A stretch of DNA of 64,000 bases from Phycisphaerae bacterium (GTDB lineage: Bacteria > Planctomycetota > Phycisphaerae > Phycisphaerales > SM1A02): contig PBAX01000002.1 in NCBI GenBank assembly GCA_002716385.1, positions 1 through 64,000 on the forward strand, written 5' to 3'. The notes under the pieces were generated by a model. That model had not been told where the DNA came from, ran no database searches, and was given only the letters and a program-made list of their open reading frames with translations. Positions 9,728-17,747 of this stretch are shown one piece after another (positions within the stretch are counted from its first letter, which is position 1; every line of letters begins with the position of its first letter). The translations under genes were made by a program, and so were the position numbers.

Positions 9728-10366
9728 TTGGATTGCAAAAACGACGTTCAGAGTCGTGCACAGTATGAGTTTGGTGATCGTGTTCGCCTGATTCCAAGAC
9801 CGGAATGGGGCATTGGATCCGTGACGCGTGTTGAAACGGTTCCCGTAAAGGGTGAGCCGACTCAGCGGTTGACTGTTCGATTTCCCAACGCAGGTCTCAA
9901 GATCCTCAAGGCGGAGGTCGCCCAGTTGGAGCGAATCGAGGCCGAGGCCGTCTCGGAGGACGCGCCGGTCGATCGGATCTCAAGCATAGACAGGATCGCG
10001 GAGGATGAGATGATGGCCGGGCTTGCTGATCGCAAGCTCAAGGAGGTCATGCTGGCCATGCCGGAGGCCTGTCGAGACCCTTTTCGCACTATCGAAGCCA
10101 GGGTGCAGTCCACGCTCGACCTCTATCGATTTGATCAGTGTGGCAGGGGATTGATGGAGTGGGCCGTCATCCAGACCGGTCTGGATGACCCGTTATCGCG
10201 TTTCAATCGTCATGAGCTTGAGCAGCATTACGACCGATGGGCGTGTGAACGCGATGCGCATCTCAACAAGCTGCTTCGTGAGGCCCGGGAAGCCGGTGTG
10301 AATGTCGATTCACTGGTTTCGGCTGCCCAAGGCGGGGCGAAGACGGCTGCACGTCGGGGCCGCTGA
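9728..10366 (+). CDS. DUF3553 / Tudor-like protein with helical C-terminal domain
   Basis: 212 residues. Residues 12-68 form a small beta barrel of DUF3553 type: YEFGDRVRLIPRPEWGIGSV, then a VRFPNAGLKIL strand. Related modules sit at the C terminus of UvrD/PcrA helicases, where they contact RNA polymerase, and in CarD-like regulators. The remaining part (about 90-212) is helical, with KLKEVMLAMPEACRDPF and a LMEWAVIQTGLDDP segment I do not recognise. There is no signal peptide. The start is TTG 9728, supported by GGAG eight bases upstream; no in-frame ATG lies nearby. Binding to nucleic acid or RNA polymerase is a guess from the fold. Confidence 0.65.
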   Translation: MDCKNDVQSRAQYEFGDRVRLIPRPEWGIGSVTRVETVPVKGEPTQRLTVRFPNAGLKILKAEVAQLERIEAEAVSEDAPVDRISSIDRIAEDEMMAGLADRKLKEVMLAMPEACRDPFRTIEARVQSTLDLYRFDQCGRGLMEWAVIQTGLDDPLSRFNRHELEQHYDRWACERDAHLNKLLREAREAGVNVDSLVSAAQGGAKTAARRGR

Positions 10367-10703
10367 AGCGTCCTGGGAATGTCTCAATTGGGCTCCGTCC
10401 GCTCCTGATGGAGGCGGTTCGTCCACTCGCTCGTGCTGACCATATTTGGTTGGGATGGACGTGATTCGTGTGGCAATCCTGTAGCTCATGTTGCTTGATG
10501 ACCACATGATGTTGTCTCAATGCAACATCCGGCATGACCATTACAACTCACGATGGAGCGCTTGGGCTCAAAAAGTCCGTTCGCAATGCTGCAAACGCCC
10601 TTTTTGAATTCTGGCATGAAGACATGCCGGAATCGGGCTTCTGCTTGCTGTCCATTTGATGACGAGAGAAACCGACGGACACAACTCCACGGAGAAGAGA
10701 GTC
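10367..10703. other. Intergenic region with hairpins
   Basis: 337 bases with no convincing gene. The clearest element is an inverted repeat at 10608-10618 and 10623-10633 (11 paired positions, one G-T pair, loop AAGA), about 70 bases before the next start. A second, looser pair is TCAAAAAG near 10568 with CTTTTTGA near 10600. Neither stem is followed by a T tract, so neither is a standard terminator. A role in the leader of the next gene is possible. No clear promoter was seen. Confidence 0.5.
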
Positions 10704-11024
10704 ATGAACGAACAGGTATTCCAGGAAAGATTCGCCCAGCTGCTGATTCGCATCAGCGCATTGCCCGACGAGCAGAAACTCGGCCTTGCCGTGCCGGCTG
10801 CGGCGCCGAATGCTCAGGATGAAGAGGTCCATCGAGCCGTCAATGAGCTTCAGGAGTCCATCGATTTCCTGAGATTGAGCGTGAAGTATCTGATGTTTGA
10901 TCTTGAGGCTACTCGAAGAGAGAACGGATATTTGAGGCGGCTACTCGAGCAGGCGACTGAAAACAAGTGCGACGCCGAGGAGCGTGATGACAACTTCTAC
11001 AGGGATGAGGAAGACGAGTATTGA
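10704..11024 (+). CDS. Small conserved-looking unknown, coiled-coil
   Basis: 106 residues, acidic, no signal peptide and no membrane helix. The second half is a likely coiled coil, from HRAVNELQESIDFLRLSV through LEATRRENGYLRRLLEQ, ending in a very acidic tail (RDEEDEY). ATG 10704 is chosen because GGAGAAGAG lies just before it; an in-frame TTG at 10656 has no such site. A strong terminator follows at 11200-11238, which supports a real single-gene transcript. I do not recognise the family. The coiled coil suggests dimerisation or a protein-protein contact role. Confidence 0.65.
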   Translation: MNEQVFQERFAQLLIRISALPDEQKLGLAVPAAAPNAQDEEVHRAVNELQESIDFLRLSVKYLMFDLEATRRENGYLRRLLEQATENKCDAEERDDNFYRDEEDEY

Positions 11025-11199
11025 ACATCGTCTGAAGGGATGCTCGGAGGGGAAGGTGCTTCGTGCACCATCGCACGCCATGCATAGACGCTGATGCGTC
11101 CAGAGGATCACTGGACGACGGGGAAACAGCGTTCTCAAACATGTCGTGAAACGTGAAGAAGAGCAATGCAGCCCTTGTTGGGGGAGGCTGATTGCTATG

Positions 11200-11238
11200 G
11201 GGAGTACGCCAAGGAGAGGGCGTACTCCCTGTCTTTTT
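11200..11238 (+). terminator. Rho-independent terminator
   Basis: Perfect 11-bp stem: GGGAGTACGCC at 11200-11210 and its complement at 11219-11229, loop of eight bases, followed by TGTCTTTTT. It ends the transcript of the small acidic protein. It lies directly against the stop of the convergent zinc-ribbon gene. Confidence 0.9.
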
Positions 11239-11486
11239 CAGAACACTAGCCAGCTGAGGAATCCGATCAGTATCAGGACGGTGACGACGATCGTAAGGCG
11301 ACGCTGTGCCTCTCGCTGGACTCTGGGCTTCGGCATGATGCGACCACCGATCTGCAGTCCACAGTCGGGGCAGAACTCCGCGTCGTCGTAGACTCTGGAG
11401 CTGCATTCGGGACAGTATCCATCATGCTTCCGATTGAAGCGTTCCAGATCCGCCTCGCTTGGCCCTTCGTCGATCCAATCACTCAT
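11238..11486 (-). CDS. Zinc-ribbon protein with C-terminal membrane anchor
   Basis: 82 residues. A zinc ribbon with two CxxC pairs lies at residues ~25-42 (CPECSS, then CPDCGL). A basic stretch follows and then one hydrophobic helix at the very C terminus (residues ~64-82). The predicted form is tail-anchored, with the ribbon in the cytosol. It starts only three bases after the stop of the transglutaminase-like gene and is the last gene of that short operon, with mlaE first. Proteins of this shape are common in Planctomycetes but have no known role. Binding of zinc is inferred from the four cysteines. Confidence 0.8.
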   Translation of the reverse strand: MSDWIDEGPSEADLERFNRKHDGYCPECSSRVYDDAEFCPDCGLQIGGRIMPKPRVQREAQRRLTIVVTVLILIGFLSWLVF

Positions 11487-11489
11487 GGG

Positions 11490-12683
11490 TCATTTGTTTC
11501 GTCTTATGAGGGGGCGGGTGGTCCCCTCGAGCCATGCCCGGTAGCTTCGTTCGTTCAGGGAGCTGCCCGAGATCATCCGTGCTGAGATTTTGGAAGGAAA
11601 GAACTCTACGTTCGATTCGTCGTTTTTCTCCATGATCGGGATCTCTGCACCCGTGACGGCACGAGTCCAGCCCCAGACACCCCAAGTGTCATGCACAGTC
11701 GTTCCGTCTCCGGGTGCGAAGGTCCAAGAGATCGGGATGTTCTCATTCAGATCCTTCCAGTTTCCGAAGAATCTCCAGCTTCGATCCAGTTTCCATGATC
11801 GCATCCCGGCATTCTTCATCTGCCATGGAGAGAAGGGCACCCATCCCGAGCCGGGGAGAAAGAACTCGGCCCAGGTTGTGAGTTCCTTGCCGTTGTCCAC
11901 TTCTTCTGAAAGTCCCACGACGGGGCGGGCGGGGATGCCCGCCGCTCGAAGCATGGCCACGCATGTGCAGACGAGGTCGCTTCGGGAGCCCATGCCCGAC
12001 TCGGCGGTCAGCAGGGCGCCCTGCATATTCAGTCCGCGTGTTCCCATTCGGCCGTACACGGATCTTCCTCCCGTCAGCTGCACGTTCTCGCAGGTGAACT
12101 GGACGATCTTCTTGGCCGCTATCCATGGTGAAAAGCGTTGAATGTTTCCTTCGAAGATGGTGTCGATGGTTCTCTTGAAGATGGGTTCCTTCGACTCGAT
12201 CATGGCCTGTGGCTGCAACGCCGCCTTGGTCTGCTCGGGCCACTTGGTCGGCCAGCTGGACTGCTGTGCCAGTTTCTCATCGATGGCGGCGCCCCACGAG
12301 GCGACTTCGGCCTGGAGGCGCATCGCCGAGAATCGGGCTGGTCCCAATGGGACCTCGAGCTGGATCATGCTTTCGCCCATGAGCCCTGTGCCCTTTACGG
12401 CCTCCTTCCCACGCTTGGTCTGGATAATCGTGTTGCCCGAAAAAGTGTCGGCATGCAGTGTGTTTTCGTCGGCCATCTGACTCCATGGGCCATCAATGAT
12501 CAACGGCATGCGGAAGGGTCTCTTGTTGTTTTCGACATCCAGTGTGTTGATGACGACACTGAATTCGAGTCCCCATAGTTTGGGAGCAGTTCGTTGCAGC
12601 GCATTCTGGGGCACGACTGCCGGAGGCGATGGTGCAGGTGACTGGAGTGCGATCGTCAAGGAAAGTAGTGAGGTGATGATCAT
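11490..12683 (-). CDS. Transglutaminase-like protein lacking the catalytic triad
   Basis: 397 residues with an N-terminal signal peptide, so probably periplasmic. Around residues 230-290 the chain follows the bacterial transglutaminase fold: GSRSDLVCTCVAMLRAAGIP, then TTWAEFFLPGSGWVPFSP. In active members these read G-x-C-x-D and H-A-W...D-P. Here the catalytic Cys, His and Asp positions hold Arg, Thr and Ser. The flanking residues RAAGIPAR and LPGSGWVPF are kept, so this is a loss of activity within an intact fold, not a broken gene. It lies 18 bases after mlaE and three before the zinc-ribbon gene. A binding or scaffold role in the envelope is inferred. Confidence 0.8.
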   Translation of the reverse strand: MIITSLLSLTIALQSPAPSPPAVVPQNALQRTAPKLWGLEFSVVINTLDVENNKRPFRMPLIIDGPWSQMADENTLHADTFSGNTIIQTKRGKEAVKGTGLMGESMIQLEVPLGPARFSAMRLQAEVASWGAAIDEKLAQQSSWPTKWPEQTKAALQPQAMIESKEPIFKRTIDTIFEGNIQRFSPWIAAKKIVQFTCENVQLTGGRSVYGRMGTRGLNMQGALLTAESGMGSRSDLVCTCVAMLRAAGIPARPVVGLSEEVDNGKELTTWAEFFLPGSGWVPFSPWQMKNAGMRSWKLDRSWRFFGNWKDLNENIPISWTFAPGDGTTVHDTWGVWGWTRAVTGAEIPIMEKNDESNVEFFPSKISARMISGSSLNERSYRAWLEGTTRPLIRRNK

Positions 12684-12701
12684 GAAGTGACTGCTCGAAA
12701 A

Positions 12702-13535
12702 TCAGAATGGAAGACCAGCGGGATATGGATTGATGAGCTCGTAGAGGCTGTTTAGGAACTTCGCGAGTATGAGATTTATGATGATGATGCAGAGGAAGCT
12801 GGCGACAAATGCCTGCGTGGTGGCCTTGCCGACTCCAGCGGCCCCTGGTCTGCATGTGAATCCCTTGTAGCAGCAGATGATGCCGATGCTCAAGCCGAAG
12901 AAGAGGGCCTTGAAGAGTCCGACGGAGGGTTCATACCAACTTACGAATGCGGCGGTGTAGCTCCAATAGTCGTCTGCTGGGACATCATTGAGAAGGACCG
13001 TGAAGGCGTAGCCTCCGAAGACTCCAAGCATGTTCGAATAGATTGTCAGGATGGGTGTCATGACGGCACAGGCAATCACTCTGGGAATCACGAGGTAGGC
13101 GATCGGATCGGTGGCCATGGCTCGCATGGCATCCAGTTGTTCCGTTACGCGCATGGTTCCGAGTTCCGCCGTCAGGGCGCCTCCAACGCGTCCGGCCACC
13201 ATGACGGCGGCCAGCACGGGACCGATCTGCTTCACGACGGAGACATTGATGATGCTCCCCATGGTTCCCTGAAGTCCCAATGCTTCGAACTGAACAAACG
13301 TTTCCAGAGCCAGGATCATTCCGATGAAGGCGCCTGTGATTCCGATGACCGGTATGGAGGCGACTCCTACGGAGAGGAGCTGGGGCGCCAGAAGCCGCCA
13401 TCGCAGCCAGATCGATCCGCCTGTCAGAAACCATCTCAGAATCGAAAGATTGAATCTTGTGAAGCGGCCATAGGCCCTCACGAATCCAAGTGAATTGTGA
13501 AGGGAGGGCCATTTGTTCTGGAAGCTGATGTTCAC
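12702..13535 (-). CDS. mlaE: MlaE-family ABC transporter permease
   Basis: 277 residues, with five or six hydrophobic helices. It carries the MlaE/YrbE signature in the middle: FIGMILALETFVQFEALG, VAGRVGGALTAELGTM, and the VTEQLDAMRAM coupling helix. It belongs to the inner-membrane part of systems that move phospholipids between the inner and outer membranes. Its usual partners MlaF (ATPase) and MlaD (MCE) are not next to it but at 28.9-30.7 kb, on the same strand. It is the first gene of a three-gene unit with the transglutaminase-like and zinc-ribbon genes. A terminator at 13561-13604 separates it from the upstream ompA-like gene. Confidence 0.92.
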   Translation of the reverse strand: MNISFQNKWPSLHNSLGFVRAYGRFTRFNLSILRWFLTGGSIWLRWRLLAPQLLSVGVASIPVIGITGAFIGMILALETFVQFEALGLQGTMGSIINVSVVKQIGPVLAAVMVAGRVGGALTAELGTMRVTEQLDAMRAMATDPIAYLVIPRVIACAVMTPILTIYSNMLGVFGGYAFTVLLNDVPADDYWSYTAAFVSWYEPSVGLFKALFFGLSIGIICCYKGFTCRPGAAGVGKATTQAFVASFLCIIIINLILAKFLNSLYELINPYPAGLPF

Positions 13536-13560
13536 GGTGCTTCAGTCTACCCTCCGGAGG

Positions 13561-13604
13561 TCAAAGAAAGCCGCCTCCCGGCCAGAGTGGGCGGGAGGCG
13601 GCTT
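13561..13604 (-). terminator. Rho-independent terminator
   Basis: Perfect 13-bp stem (13568-13580 with 13592-13604, GC-rich, 11-base loop). On the minus strand it is followed by TTTCTTTGA. It ends the OmpA-like gene that stops at 13631. Confidence 0.88.
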
Positions 13605-13630
13605 GATTAAACGAAACGGACGGTCGTGGC

Positions 13631-14458
13631 CTACTTCATGGGCTCCATGCTCTCTTCAGCGACTTCGACGACTTCCATCTCAGCGCCGGTATTGGAATCG
13701 GCGAGTTCGTAGAGGAAGACCTCTACTCGTCGATTTTCCGGAGTCCCGCCCTTGATGTTGGGTACCAGAGGCTGATACTCGCCCTTGCCTGCAATCGTGA
13801 GGCGATCGGGATTGACACCCGACTGGACCAACGCGTCTCGTACGGCGATGGCACGAGCGGCTGAGAGATAGAGGTTGGTGGGGTACTTGACTCGGGAGCG
13901 GCTGGGCTTCACATCGTCGGTATGTCCGACAACCATGATTTCAAACTTGTCGGCAGCGTTGGACTGCAGGATGTTGGCCAGTGCATTCAGGCCGCTGCCA
14001 GCACTTCGCTTGAGTTCGGCTTGTCCCGAGTTGAACGTGAAATCGCTCATGAACCGAAGGGCCCCGGTCGATTCGTCGTATTCGATCGAATCGGGGTAAT
14101 CGGCGGCCATTTCGGCGAGCTGACGAGAAACGCTGCCAGGCAACGCATTGATCTCCATCTCACTGAGTTGAATGGCCAGTTCCCGGTTGTTGGTCGCCAA
14201 GGTGTCCACTTCAGTCTGAATGTTGGTGTAGTCGTTCTGCATGGTGTCCAGATCACCACGTGCCTGCTCGAGGAGCTGGTCGCGATTGATCAGCTGGGCC
14301 TTCAGGGCATCACGCTCATTCGTGATCCCGACGAGCTGCTCCTGCAGCGAGCGACGGACCTGCAGAGATTTTTCATACTTCTCAGCGGATACGCAGGCAC
14401 CAAGAGACAGAACAGGTGCTACAAGGCTGCAAAGTGCAAGAGTACGGACACGAATCAT
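13631..14458 (-). CDS. OmpA/Pal-domain lipoprotein with coiled coil
   Basis: 275 residues from ATG 14458, chosen because GGGAG lies five bases upstream and because it opens a clean lipoprotein signal (LSLGAC). Residues ~22-110 form a long coiled coil. An OmpA C-terminal domain follows, with VVGHTDDVKPS and the NPDRLTIAGKGEYQP and ENRRVEVFL blocks that bind peptidoglycan. It should tie the outer or inner membrane to the cell wall through meso-diaminopimelate. Domain order resembles Pal- or MotB-like envelope tethers. It is transcribed alone, with a terminator after it and a divergent gene upstream. Confidence 0.85.
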   Translation of the reverse strand: MIRVRTLALCSLVAPVLSLGACVSAEKYEKSLQVRRSLQEQLVGITNERDALKAQLINRDQLLEQARGDLDTMQNDYTNIQTEVDTLATNNRELAIQLSEMEINALPGSVSRQLAEMAADYPDSIEYDESTGALRFMSDFTFNSGQAELKRSAGSGLNALANILQSNAADKFEIMVVGHTDDVKPSRSRVKYPTNLYLSAARAIAVRDALVQSGVNPDRLTIAGKGEYQPLVPNIKGGTPENRRVEVFLYELADSNTGAEMEVVEVAEESMEPMK

Positions 14459-14551
14459 GGGAGTCTCCCTTCCTGAAGAAACAAATTCACCGGCCGGTAT
14501 CATCGGCTGATCAAGGGCGTTAGTGTACGCTGGATCTGGAGTTGTCGCATT

Positions 14552-15838
14552 ATGAATAGCCGGGGCATAACTGGTGGACAGTCTGGTTCACGTGTACTGA
14601 TTCAAGCGGCCTCAGCCGTCGATTCCCGGGGGGAGATATCCCCAGCGGGCATCCTGCTGGACGGACACCGAATCGTGGAGATGGGACCTCCTGAGTCCAT
14701 CGGGGCGGTCGAGGATGCCGTTGTTGTGGATGCCAGATCCGAGGTGGTCCTACCCGGGCTGGTCAATGCCCATGCCCATCTGGATCTCAGCGGTCCGGGG
14801 CCATGGCCATACAAGGGTGATTTCGAGCAGTGGTTGCGGGCCGTCATCCAGTTGCGAGTCAGTTCAAGTCCGCAGGATGTCTCCCAGGCAGTGGCCCGGG
14901 GCGTGGCGTTGTCTCTCGCGGGCGGAACATACTGTGTGGGTGATATCGCGGGGATGCCCCATGAACCGCCAATGGAGGTGCTCGACGGCAGTTCGCTGCA
15001 TGGTGTGTCCTATGCGGAGTTCTTCGGCCTTGGCGATGCCCAGGATCAGACCATCGCAAGGATGCAGTCGACTCTGGATCACAATCGTGCTCGCGGATCC
15101 AAGGTGCGTCTTGGCCTGTCGCCTCATGCGCCGTATACCTGCGGTGATCAGGTCATGTCGGCTGCAGCGGCGAGCGGTGCTCCGGTTGCGATTCATGTCG
15201 CTGAAAGCCAGGCTGAACTCGCCTTTCTTGCGGATGGCTCGGGGCCGTTTCGGAGTTTCGCTGAAATGCTCAGGACCTGGAATGATGGAGTCGTGATACC
15301 TCGACAGCATCCCATCGACTACACCTTGGGCTGTCTTGGGGAACGGGTCGGTTCCAATGCCCACGGCATTCTCTTCGTCCACTTGAACTATCTTGAGGAT
15401 CGGCATCTTGAGCCGATGCTGGCCGCAGGAGTCACGCCAGTGTACTGCCCGAGAGCCAGTTCGTACTTCGGGTACCCGCATGAGGGCGCACATCCCTATC
15501 TCAAGATGCTCGAGTACGGGCTGCCGGTCGCCTTGGGGACGGATTCCCTGCTCTGTCTGGACACTCCGGATCGCATCAGCGTTCTCGACGAGATGAGATT
15601 CCTGCATCGTCGGGATGGCACAAGAGCGAATCAGCTGATCAAGATGGCGACCACCCACGGCGCTCGAGGTCTTGGATTGGATGAGGGGGTGGTTGACTTC
15701 ACACCAGGTGAAATCGGTGGGGTTCTGGCCGTGCGATCTGGTGCAGACGAATCGAATTTCAGCGGTATCCTGAGTTCCGATGAACCGCCTCGGTGGATCC
15801 TCGAGCCCGTTAAAGGCGTCTTAGGGGCGGGAAAATGA
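14552..15838 (+). CDS. Amidohydrolase of the cytosine/adenosine deaminase-like (TRZ/ATZ) group
   Basis: 428 residues. The metal ligands of the amidohydrolase barrel are visible: HAHLD near residue 75, SPHAPYTC near 190, IHVAES near 214, and GTDSLL near 330. The N- and C-terminal parts form the small composite beta domain common to this group. The reaction should be hydrolytic deamination or dechlorination of an aromatic purine-like substrate. S-adenosylhomocysteine deaminase, guanine deaminase or aminodeoxyfutalosine deaminase are all possible. The segment HVAESQAELAFLADG...GPF is reminiscent of the last. GGAG lies ten bases before the ATG. It has its own transcript. Confidence 0.8.
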   Translation: MNSRGITGGQSGSRVLIQAASAVDSRGEISPAGILLDGHRIVEMGPPESIGAVEDAVVVDARSEVVLPGLVNAHAHLDLSGPGPWPYKGDFEQWLRAVIQLRVSSSPQDVSQAVARGVALSLAGGTYCVGDIAGMPHEPPMEVLDGSSLHGVSYAEFFGLGDAQDQTIARMQSTLDHNRARGSKVRLGLSPHAPYTCGDQVMSAAAASGAPVAIHVAESQAELAFLADGSGPFRSFAEMLRTWNDGVVIPRQHPIDYTLGCLGERVGSNAHGILFVHLNYLEDRHLEPMLAAGVTPVYCPRASSYFGYPHEGAHPYLKMLEYGLPVALGTDSLLCLDTPDRISVLDEMRFLHRRDGTRANQLIKMATTHGARGLGLDEGVVDFTPGEIGGVLAVRSGADESNFSGILSSDEPPRWILEPVKGVLGAGK

Positions 15839-15934
15839 CATCTAGTCAATGCCGTGACTGAGTTCGTCCGATATGATTCTTGTTCCACGAGACGAGGCAA
15901 CCGGACCGTTTTCGGCCCATCATATTGGTGAGTT

Positions 15935-16360
15935 ATGAGCGTACAGAATCCTGGAAATGTCAATTGGGACGCAATCTGCCGGAAGGCCAAGGAAGGGCCA
16001 TATCCGCTGGAGGCCTACCACTTCGTTCAGGAAGGCCTGGGGCATACGGCCAACATGGTCTTCGGCGAGAACGATTCGCTTCAGGAGATGGACCGGCATG
16101 TGACCGGTCAGGAACTGTGCATCGGTCTCAAGGATTACGCCGTCGATCAGTGGGGGATGATGGCCCCTGTCGTGCTCAATTGCTGGGGTATTAATCGCTC
16201 CGACGACTTCGGTGTGATCGTCTTCGACATGATCGAGGCGGGCTTGATGAGTTGCCGTCCCGATGATGTGATCGAGGATTTCAATGGAGTCTTCGATTTC
16301 CGAGAAGTCTTCTCGCATCAGGAACTGGCTTCTCATATCGGAGAGTGCAACGCTTCCTAA
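15935..16360 (+). CDS. Minf_1886-like Planctomycetes/Verrucomicrobia protein
   Basis: 141 residues, cytosolic, no recognised catalytic motif. Several segments, such as YHFVQEGLGHTANMVFG and HVTGQELCIGLKDYAVDQWG, match what I recall of a short family largely restricted to Verrucomicrobia and Planctomycetes (Minf_1886 family). The function is unknown. A later block, INRSDDFGVIVFDMIEAGLM, is also highly ordered. It stands 28 bases before the AI-2E exporter gene and is probably co-transcribed with it. Assignment is from memory of the pattern. Confidence 0.65.
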   Translation: MSVQNPGNVNWDAICRKAKEGPYPLEAYHFVQEGLGHTANMVFGENDSLQEMDRHVTGQELCIGLKDYAVDQWGMMAPVVLNCWGINRSDDFGVIVFDMIEAGLMSCRPDDVIEDFNGVFDFREVFSHQELASHIGECNAS

Positions 16361-16387
16361 TGATGACTCACAGAAAAGAGAACAGGC

Positions 16388-17743
16388 ATGGATGATCGTG
16401 GCGACGACTCTCGGCAGACAAACGCTTGGGCCGATCTTCATCTCTGGCAGATTCGTTTCATCCGTGACATCCTCATTGCACTCGTCGTATTCCTGCTCTT
16501 CTGGCTCGGATATGCCATGCGTGACGTAACGGTCCCGCTTCTGGTCGCCCTGTTGCTGGCGTATCTGGCGGAGCCAGCCATCCGCTGGGGTTCCGATTGC
16601 GTGTGGATCCCCTTCAAGAGACTCGGTGGTGTCATTTTCTTTCTGGGCGTGTTCATCGTTCTGATTCTCGCGTTAGTCGCATTCGTGATACCGCCAGGTG
16701 TCAATCAGGTTCTGGATCTGGTGGACGAGGTCGAGAACGGGGTTGTCAGGACAAAGCTCATCAAGTTGACTGACGAGTATGCGCCGGAAAGCATCCGTTC
16801 CGACCTGATCGAGCTGGTCGAATTCCTCCCGCGTGGTCGGCGATCATCGGATGCCAAGGAAGACGAGGCATTGCTCGCATCGGATCAGCGTCAGGAAGGA
16901 GCCGACGCCAAGACGTCCGCTTCCGATGAGAAGAAACAGGCGGAGCCCTCGCAGGCTGCTGCTGGAGATCATCTGGCTCGACTGGATGACAGCGAGATGA
17001 TGCAATCGGTCCGAAGCAAGGCAGCCGCGAATGCCGGAACCCTCATCGGCATCGTAAGGCAGGGAGGCAGCATCGCCTGGTCAGTGGTTCTCGAAGTATT
17101 CACCATCGCGATGCTGATGTTCCTGATCCCGTTCTACTTCTTCTTCTTCAGCCTCTGGTATCCCCATGTGACCGAATTCATGGACAGCATGATCCCCGAG
17201 CGGGATCGCACCCAGACCAGACATCTTCTCCACAAGATGGATGCGGCTGTTTCAGGATTCGTGAGAGGTCGAATCCTGATCGCCATCATCATGTCGGTGC
17301 TGTTCGTCATCGGATACATGTTCATTGGTGTTCCCTACGCCATTCTGCTTGGGATATTCGCGGGATTCATCAGCATCGTTCCCTATCTGGGGCTGGTCGC
17401 GATACCGCTTTCCATTCTGCTCCTGCTTGTTGGGCAGCTGGAAGTGCCGGACGCCGATCGGATGGCCTGGTGGGGCATCCTGCTCTGGCCGACCGTCGTG
17501 TACACGATCGTGGGGAATCTCGATGGATGGGTCCTGACACCCTGGATTCAAGGCAAGTCGACGAATCTCGATCCCGTCACGATCTTCGTGGCGATTCTCG
17601 CGGGCGGATCGGTTCTGGGTGTCTACGGCATGTTGATCTCCATACCGGTAGCCGCCTGTGTGAAGATATTGCTTTCGGATGTGGTCATACCCAAGCTCAG
17701 GGAGATGGGTACTCGCCCGAGGGCCGGGACGCCGCTGAGCTGA
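16388..17743 (+). CDS. AI-2E family transporter (PerM-like)
   Basis: 451 residues with about eight hydrophobic helices, the usual layout of the AI-2E/PerM family. Near the C terminus lies the typical DGWVLTPWIQGKSTNLDPVT stretch and GSVLGVYGMLISIPVAA. Between helices 3 and 4 (about residues 140-215) lies a charged, low-complexity loop rich in Lys, Glu, Asp, Ala and Ser that is not typical. Family members export autoinducer-2, act as Na+/H+ antiporters, or have no known substrate, so no specific substrate is claimed. The gene converges with ffh, leaving four bases between the stops. Confidence 0.87.
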   Translation: MDDRGDDSRQTNAWADLHLWQIRFIRDILIALVVFLLFWLGYAMRDVTVPLLVALLLAYLAEPAIRWGSDCVWIPFKRLGGVIFFLGVFIVLILALVAFVIPPGVNQVLDLVDEVENGVVRTKLIKLTDEYAPESIRSDLIELVEFLPRGRRSSDAKEDEALLASDQRQEGADAKTSASDEKKQAEPSQAAAGDHLARLDDSEMMQSVRSKAAANAGTLIGIVRQGGSIAWSVVLEVFTIAMLMFLIPFYFFFFSLWYPHVTEFMDSMIPERDRTQTRHLLHKMDAAVSGFVRGRILIAIIMSVLFVIGYMFIGVPYAILLGIFAGFISIVPYLGLVAIPLSILLLLVGQLEVPDADRMAWWGILLWPTVVYTIVGNLDGWVLTPWIQGKSTNLDPVTIFVAILAGGSVLGVYGMLISIPVAACVKILLSDVVIPKLREMGTRPRAGTPLS

Positions 17744-17747
17744 CTTC

